From assembly GCA_964651045.1 (NCBI GenBank), contig CAZYVD010000009.1:4332-68331 (forward strand): 64,000 bases of DNA, given 5' to 3'. The stretch is from CAZYVD01 sp964651045. Its GTDB lineage: Bacteria; Zhuqueibacterota; QNDG01; DSAB01. Numbering within the stretch: position 1 is the stretch's first letter; each line of letters starts with the position of its first letter. Shown piece after piece: positions 61,781 to 64,000 of the stretch. The notes under the pieces were generated by a model, which was not told where the DNA came from, did not search any database, and worked only from the letters and a program-made list of their open reading frames with translations. The translations under genes and the position numbers were made by a program.

Positions 61781-63786
61781 CTCGATTCACCTCCTTTTAA
61801 TGTAAGTTGTTTTGTTTTCTTTCCAATACTGAATCCAGAAATTTCAAGAGTAACTGTTGCTCCTGGTGTTGCTTTGATGAGCCAGCAGAGTTTTTTATAT
61901 CCTCCAGAACCCTCTAATAGTGGTAGAACGGTTCTCTTTTTTCCCTGAAGAAGTTTTATGTCATTTCCCTTTATGGTTGCAACTGCAGGTGTCGGACGTC
62001 TGCATCTGTTCCCCTGGTGTGTTGGATAGGGAAGAAATCCCCTATTTTCAAACCATGCTGTGATCTGATATATCCCTCTGCTCTTCTCTTTAACTTCTAC
62101 CTTTTCTATTACGATTTCAGGCAGAAGTTTAATGAGTTTGGTAATAAATGGGAGCTGCTTTTCGATTAGTGTATCTGCACTATCCGGTGGAGGCGCAAGT
62201 GTAGAATATGGAATTTTTCCGCCTATCTCTACCCTGCCCAGAGTAGGATGGTCGTAGGGTTTCCATTCAAGAAAGCAATTTTTATTAAATTCGTACAAGG
62301 CCTCATCTACTTCATCGACCCCTCCAGACTCCTTCTTTTTTTCTGCCTTCTTCATCATCTCTGATATTTTCTTTGTATCAAGCATTCCCGATTTAAGAGC
62401 ATTTATAACCATGGATGCCTTGAATTGGGAGGGTGCACCGCTGGCCTTTAGAAATTTATCGATCTTTTCTTCTCCGAGGGCAATAAATTCTTCATTAGAC
62501 ATCTTTCCAATTTCATCTGCAGTAGGAAGATCGCTCTTTTTCTCCTCTTTTTTCTTTTTAACAGGTAGTGTCCAGAAATCCATCGAGAAACTCGGAACTC
62601 CATACTGATAGTATGCCCACTCCTCTATCGATCCTGGAGAGAATTTCGCAGGTTTGAGTCGATCCTTATCAAGGCCGACCTCCTTAATAAAGTCATTATA
62701 GCGTTTGCTTATTTCGTTCCAGTACGGTAGATCTTTCTGGTCTGGATTTACTGCAGCACCGATTCCAAAGAACTGAAGAAGCATATCCTCTGTAATGTCC
62801 ATTCCAGTGGCTTCCTTGGCCATCTCTACCAGTTCTTTTATTGGATATTCTTTTTCAGGATCGAGCCCAAACATTGTTGCAAATTGTTTTGGGACTTTAT
62901 ACTTATCCTGACCTGACTCTGATTTTTTAGAACTCGGCGGAACCTCTTTCAGGCTGTTTGATCTTCCAAATGTCAGTACCATTGCAATCTCTGGATGATC
63001 AAATGCAAATCTGAGAATTGCTCTTGTTTCTTTTTCGCTTGCTGCCCAAAGACCGTCTGTTGTCGTATAGTGCTTGAAATTGTGAGGAAAATTATGTCCA
63101 GGAATAACACCGCCTGGACCGTCTTCATTTATTTTTCCGTCGCCGTCGTTGTCGATTCCCTCGACAAAGAGTCTGTATTTACCCTTTTCTCCCTTTTTGT
63201 AATCCGCCTTTTTCATGAGTAGTGGCCTGTCCTTTACTTCAATCCATTTACCTTCAGGATGTATCTGACGCATCATTGTAATATATCCGTCTCCATTTAG
63301 GTCTTCTGCTCCATCTTCATCCACAGCATCATCTTTGTCATCATTAAACGGACGATCGTTTCTGAAATCTTCATATAATGGCTTTTTAAAGAATTTGGAA
63401 TATCCGTCTGGATTTCCAACAGGAATTATATACCACCTGAGATTCTTAAGATCTTCTTTCCAGTCGGTAACAAGATGTTCAACCAGTTTAATTGCAGCCT
63501 CACTGGCAAGAGGATAGTTACCTTCCATGTTTGCAGCTACAAAGATAGCAGGAGAGCTGGAGTTTTTATATCCAAGCTCGATGAGTTGAAGATCTCTGCC
63601 TCCTGGTGTCTTTGTTAGTATGTCGATTTTTGCGACATCTTTGTGCTTTGAAACAATTTTTTTAGCAATCTTGCCGATCTCTGCAGGTGACTTATAGGCT
63701 GCTTTTTTTTCATCGGCCATTGCCATAAGTGTAAAGCATTGAACAAGTAAGAGAAATAGTATCAAATAATGGACTATTTTTTTCAT
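61777..63786 (-). CDS. Exported M14-like pseudopeptidase, metal ligands lost
   Basis: 669 aa from ATG 63786, with GGAGG 6-7 nt ahead (an ATG at 63798 overlaps that site and is unlikely). Signal peptide about 1-24. It parallels the downstream M14 enzyme along its length: the same acidic calcium-type loops (DLNGDGYITMM, DNDGDGKINED) and the same C-terminal domain. The zinc motif position reads ANMEGNYPLASE (Glu88 and Tyr91 where His and Glu should be), the third-ligand region reads LTFGRSNS instead of FHNSGG, and the catalytic-Glu region reads VPSFSMDFW. Residues about 285-490 hold a Lys/Glu-rich insertion absent from the partner. Probably non-catalytic. Confidence 0.85.
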   Translation of the reverse strand: MKKIVHYLILFLLLVQCFTLMAMADEKKAAYKSPAEIGKIAKKIVSKHKDVAKIDILTKTPGGRDLQLIELGYKNSSSPAIFVAANMEGNYPLASEAAIKLVEHLVTDWKEDLKNLRWYIIPVGNPDGYSKFFKKPLYEDFRNDRPFNDDKDDAVDEDGAEDLNGDGYITMMRQIHPEGKWIEVKDRPLLMKKADYKKGEKGKYRLFVEGIDNDGDGKINEDGPGGVIPGHNFPHNFKHYTTTDGLWAASEKETRAILRFAFDHPEIAMVLTFGRSNSLKEVPPSSKKSESGQDKYKVPKQFATMFGLDPEKEYPIKELVEMAKEATGMDITEDMLLQFFGIGAAVNPDQKDLPYWNEISKRYNDFIKEVGLDKDRLKPAKFSPGSIEEWAYYQYGVPSFSMDFWTLPVKKKKEEKKSDLPTADEIGKMSNEEFIALGEEKIDKFLKASGAPSQFKASMVINALKSGMLDTKKISEMMKKAEKKKESGGVDEVDEALYEFNKNCFLEWKPYDHPTLGRVEIGGKIPYSTLAPPPDSADTLIEKQLPFITKLIKLLPEIVIEKVEVKEKSRGIYQITAWFENRGFLPYPTHQGNRCRRPTPAVATIKGNDIKLLQGKKRTVLPLLEGSGGYKKLCWLIKATPGATVTLEISGFSIGKKTKQLTLKGGESR

Positions 63787-63842
63787 GTCTGCCTCCATGT
63801 AAATTTAAACCCTTTTAAAATATATATTAATAAAACATTTTT

Positions 63843-63871
63843 AATCTAACAAATTAATATATCAATGTCAA
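63843..63871 (-). promoter_or_regulatory. Sigma-70 promoter of the M14 operon
   Basis: Minus strand TTGACA, 17 nt, TAGATT. Predicted start near 63836, 50 nt before ATG 63786. Confidence 0.68.
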
Positions 63872-63949
63872 TTAAATTGAATTGTTTAGTAAAACTTAGT
63901 TATTATACGTATAACTATATAGATAGTTGATTTTTGAAGGAGGAATAAG

Positions 63950-64000
63950 ATGAGTGCGCCGAGCAAAGCTTACCTTATCCAGTTGGTGACCCACGAGGGT
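63950..64000 (+). CDS. Start of an unidentified gene, cut by window end
   Basis: ATG 63950 follows GAAGGAGGAATAAG, an excellent ribosome-binding site, and stays open to the window end (17 codons, MSAPSKAYLIQLVTHEG). Too little to assign a family. Confidence 0.7.
   Translation, partial: MSAPSKAYLIQLVTHEG

Overview
The window is AT-rich bacterial chromosome, almost all of it coding, and reads as a diderm (Gram-negative-type) organism. It carries lnt, bamD, an MlaE/MlaF-type lipid ABC pair, a WaaP-like lipopolysaccharide kinase, a TonB-dependent receptor and a PpiD-like foldase. Two large exported proteins end in FlgD-like, type IX-type C-terminal sorting domains ('NYPNPFN...' to 'GSGLYI'), and a PorV/PorQ-like barrel protein is present. 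Together these suggest an uncultured lineage of, or near, the FCB group; the sequence alone does not fix the phylum. A run of 100 N shows it is a scaffold from an assembly. Promoters follow the ordinary sigma-70 pattern (TTGACA, 17 nt, TATATT or close variants).

Layout. 1-21911: a long plus-strand array of housekeeping genes, many overlapping by 1-4 nt (uracil-DNA glycosylase, dnaB, rel, HU, ruvX, lnt, PorV-like, bamD, nadD, mlaE, mlaF, radA, tgt, yajC, fmt, rsmB, PASTA protein, CTP-dependent-kinase-like membrane protein, an unknown gene, QueG-like Fe-S protein, MBL hydrolase, Xer recombinase, secreted subtilase). 22094-24968: lipoprotein phosphoesterase, methyltransferase and a convergent WaaP-like kinase. 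25046-25571: a REP-associated (RAYT) transposase broken by the assembly gap and carrying palindromes in frame. 25897-32243: exported FMN-binding/flavin-reductase fusion, ornithine aminotransferase, secreted phosphoesterase and lipoprotein hydrolase. 32265-39535: ppiD-like, uvrB, purD, ClC channel. 39780-42282: an aromatic amino-acid operon (chorismate mutase, DAHP synthase, prephenate dehydrogenase, minus strand) with its own promoter, leader peptide and attenuator. 42390-48332: nitroreductase, R3H protein, response regulator, stand-alone CheB-type methylesterase, TonB receptor and transketolase. 48446-56438: second HU, phosphoesterase, tRNA-Phe, BNR-repeat protein, NamZ-like protein, glycosyltransferase, COG2426 membrane protein and tRNA-Pro. 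56405-59981: a small island in the 3' end of tRNA-Pro. 60041-63786: two M14 carboxypeptidase paralogues, one without its metal ligands.

The two most interesting items are regulatory and mobile. (1) The aromatic operon has a 29-residue leader peptide, not in any standard ORF list because it is so short, with eleven consecutive aromatic codons (FYFWYYYWYFF) covering Phe, Tyr and Trp. It is followed by mutually exclusive antiterminator and terminator hairpins: a complete attenuator that appears to sense all three aromatic amino acids at once. (2) A 3.5-kb element bounded by 42-bp direct repeats (the 3' part of tRNA-Pro and its copy) carries only two translationally coupled genes, a GHKL/Hsp90-type ATPase (620 aa) and a probable winged-helix protein (208 aa), with no integrase. 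It has the look of a compact, non-autonomous cargo island, possibly for defence; that role is an inference.
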